Assembly: GCA_029573975.1 (NCBI GenBank)
Contig: JAKQBU010000427.1
Span: 1 to 7,373, forward strand
Direction of reading: 5' to 3'
Length of the DNA: 7,373 bases
Origin: Planctomycetota bacterium
GTDB taxonomy: Bacteria; Planctomycetota; Phycisphaerae; Sedimentisphaerales; SM23-30
A program made the translations under genes and the position numbers. This document shows positions 5,880 through 7,373 of this stretch, piece after piece (within the stretch, counting starts at the first letter, position 1; every line of letters begins with the position of its first letter). The notes beneath the pieces were generated by a model. That model made no database searches. It saw nothing but the letters and a program-made list of their open reading frames with translations, and was not told the origin of the DNA.

Positions 5880-7373
5880 TCAATCGGCTGGGGCCTGGTA
5901 TTTCTGGGAAAGTTTTTTCAGGAAGCCGTTACGATAGGGATACCAGAGGCAGGCGGGAATGGTTTTTATCTGGCCGTCCTCGGCATCTTCATAGGCAAAG
6001 ACCGCTTTACAGTTTTTGAGCCGCCCGGCGTCGATGGAATGCTCCTCTTCGAAGGGCAGGCCGGCGACCCGCAGGATACGGGCGGGCCGGCGTTTGCTGC
6101 CTTTTCCTAAGAGTATGCGTCCCAAATACTTACCATATTGAACCAGGGAGCCGGCCAGGAGAGTGCCGATTTTGAGCCGGCGGAAGATCCAGGGGGTGAG
6201 TTTTTTGAGGATTATCAGTTGCCCGCGGAGCCGCTGGGCGAATTTGTCGGGGTTGAGGGGGGCAAGCCTAGGTTCCAGGCTGCGGCTAAGGTCGGTGAAT
6301 TCCCGGCAGGCCTGCTGGAAGGGGACTTTCAGGTAATGGCTGATGCTGCGGTATTTTTTCCCGTCGGAGATAAGCAGGGTCATGGACTCGCAGTTGGGGT
6401 GCACACCGCCCAGCAGCAGGATTTCCGAGCGGGTATTGCGCCGGAAGAAGGAGCGGGGCAGGCGCATGCTGTAGGAGAGGCCGGCGGGGACAAAGTCCAC
6501 CTCTTCGCCGGGGAGGCTTTGGCGAACCATTTTCTCGACATCTTCCAGGGTGGTGCGTACGGAAACTTCAAACTCGTTTTTTTTCCAGTTTTCGGTCAGG
6601 GGGATGATGCCGATTTCGCCGATCAGGTCCCGGTGTTCGTGGCAGAAGGCGATGAGATCGCCGATCAAATGGTCGTTGATGCCCCAGGCGGCGCAGCTAA
6701 TGATGGACTGGCGGCGGCGGCTGAAGCGGTTGAGGTTCTCCAGGCCTTTGAGTTTCTTTTCGTAGGCGCCGGGGTTGTCCCGCAGTTTGGCGTAGATGTC
6801 CGGGCTGCGGCCGTCGAAGGCAAACCGCACGCGGACGCCCGATTCGCACAATTTCCGGCAATATTCTTCGTCGGCCAGTTTGATGCCGTTGGTGACGACG
6901 CGGGGTTTGAGCTTGTATTTCCGGCCCAGGGCGATGATCTCCAGCAGGTCCTTGCGGACGGTGGGTTCGCCGCCGAACAGCTCGACCATGGGGATGGGGT
7001 CCATTTTACTGAGATGCTGGAAGATCTTATCGAAGTAGGACAGCGGAGGGTAGAAATCGAATCCCATGTATTTTGTGGTGGCGATGCAGATGGGGCAGTT
7101 CATGTTGCAGCGGTTGGTGACGTCGAGGAATACCATGTTGGGTTTGTGGTCCCTGGCGCAGCGGTCGCAGTGGAGGGAGCAGCCCTCGGCGGTGACGGAG
7201 GCGTCGGGCCAGATATCGCGTTTGGCCTGCCAGGCAGCGGCGTCGGTGCTGACCAGGGAGTCGGTGCGGCCGCAGGCGGGGCAGTCCTTTTCGATCCAGA
7301 CCTCGTTATGGCGGAAGGCGAATTTCGAGGGAACGCGGGCGCCGCATTGATTGCACAGGCCGAGATTTTTTTC
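5880..7373 (-). CDS. Radical SAM protein of the MJ0619/Tes-like type, 5'-truncated
   Basis: The frame is open to the right edge, so the ATG at 7136 is internal and the true start is outside; 497 residues are visible, counted here from nucleotide 7373. An N-terminal zinc-ribbon-like region has CNQC (7-10) and CPAC (31-34). A first CX3CX2C cluster follows (Cys65, 69, 72, GCSLHCDRC). The radical SAM motif is Cys89, Cys93 and Cys96 (TNRCNMNCPIC), binding the 4Fe-4S cluster that cleaves S-adenosylmethionine. GGEP (134-137) and VTNG (160-163) belong to the SAM-binding barrel. The motif HPNCESMTLLI (Cys328) and a C-terminal pair, Cys455 and Cys475 (IPACLW), complete a pattern I know from archaeal MJ0619-like enzymes, which include the tetraether synthase Tes. 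Radical SAM chemistry is near certain; membership of the Tes-like group is likely; the substrate is unknown. It appears to be transcribed separately from the protease. Confidence 0.9.
   Translation of the reverse strand, partial: EKNLGLCNQCGARVPSKFAFRHNEVWIEKDCPACGRTDSLVSTDAAAWQAKRDIWPDASVTAEGCSLHCDRCARDHKPNMVFLDVTNRCNMNCPICIATTKYMGFDFYPPLSYFDKIFQHLSKMDPIPMVELFGGEPTVRKDLLEIIALGRKYKLKPRVVTNGIKLADEEYCRKLCESGVRVRFAFDGRSPDIYAKLRDNPGAYEKKLKGLENLNRFSRRRQSIISCAAWGINDHLIGDLIAFCHEHRDLIGEIGIIPLTENWKKNEFEVSVRTTLEDVEKMVRQSLPGEEVDFVPAGLSYSMRLPRSFFRRNTRSEILLLGGVHPNCESMTLLISDGKKYRSISHYLKVPFQQACREFTDLSRSLEPRLAPLNPDKFAQRLRGQLIILKKLTPWIFRRLKIGTLLAGSLVQYGKYLGRILLGKGSKRRPARILRVAGLPFEEEHSIDAGRLKNCKAVFAYEDAEDGQIKTIPACLWYPYRNGFLKKLSQKYQAPAD

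Noticed and set aside
5855..5889. Imperfect inverted repeat (AGCCGATTG / CAACCGGCT) at the end of the radical SAM gene as a terminator
   Set aside because: It has a 17-base loop, an internal A-C mismatch and no T run, and it overlaps the -35 box of the protease promoter.
7134..7136. ATG as the start of the radical SAM protein
   Set aside because: Seventy-nine further in-frame codons to the right edge contain no stop and encode the Cys motifs expected upstream of the radical SAM motif in this family.

Overview
The window reads like a chromosomal segment of a Gram-negative-type bacterium, most probably a planctomycete of the Phycisphaerae type. This is an inference. It rests on the large secreted protein at the left edge, which combines a DUF11 domain, a right-handed beta-helix and a dockerin-like pair of calcium loops with many Asp-Pro-Asn linkers, a style I associate with Phycisphaerae proteins. 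I see no mobile element, CRISPR array, tRNA or rRNA. Coding density is high and the layout is ordinary.

Layout. (1) Nucleotides 2-2311, plus strand: the C-terminal 769 residues of a large modular extracellular protein whose start lies off the left edge. It is followed by a good hairpin terminator at 2331-2363. The rest of the gap, 2364-2498, holds nothing I can support. (2) All remaining genes are on the minus strand and converge on this terminator. Read in their direction of transcription they are: a radical SAM protein (7373-5880, 5' end off the right edge), a Do-like HtrA serine protease with two PDZ domains (5744-4170), a HisF-type cyclase (4095-3334) and an alpha/beta hydrolase (3311-2499).

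Expression. A near-consensus sigma70 promoter (ATGACA, 17 nt, TATAAT) lies in the 135-bp gap between the radical SAM gene and the protease gene, so the protease starts its own transcript. That transcript has an upstream leader of about 88 nt containing a possible 16-codon leader ORF that ends 2 nt before the protease start. The gaps protease-hisF (74 bp) and hisF-hydrolase (22 bp) fit a protease-hisF-hydrolase operon, with a possible weak second promoter before hisF. The hydrolase start is TTG, set by a strong Shine-Dalgarno sequence in the 22-bp gap.

How the genes relate. They do not form an obvious single pathway: envelope protein quality control, a histidine/purine-linked cyclase, a general hydrolase and a radical SAM enzyme of the archaeal MJ0619/Tes type. 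The two points most worth checking are the HisF-type protein, which keeps its catalytic aspartates but has lost two of the four charged residues of the ammonia gate, and the Tes-like radical SAM enzyme, a family tied in archaea to joining of lipid tails. I found no convincing evidence for a wholly new multi-gene system in this window.
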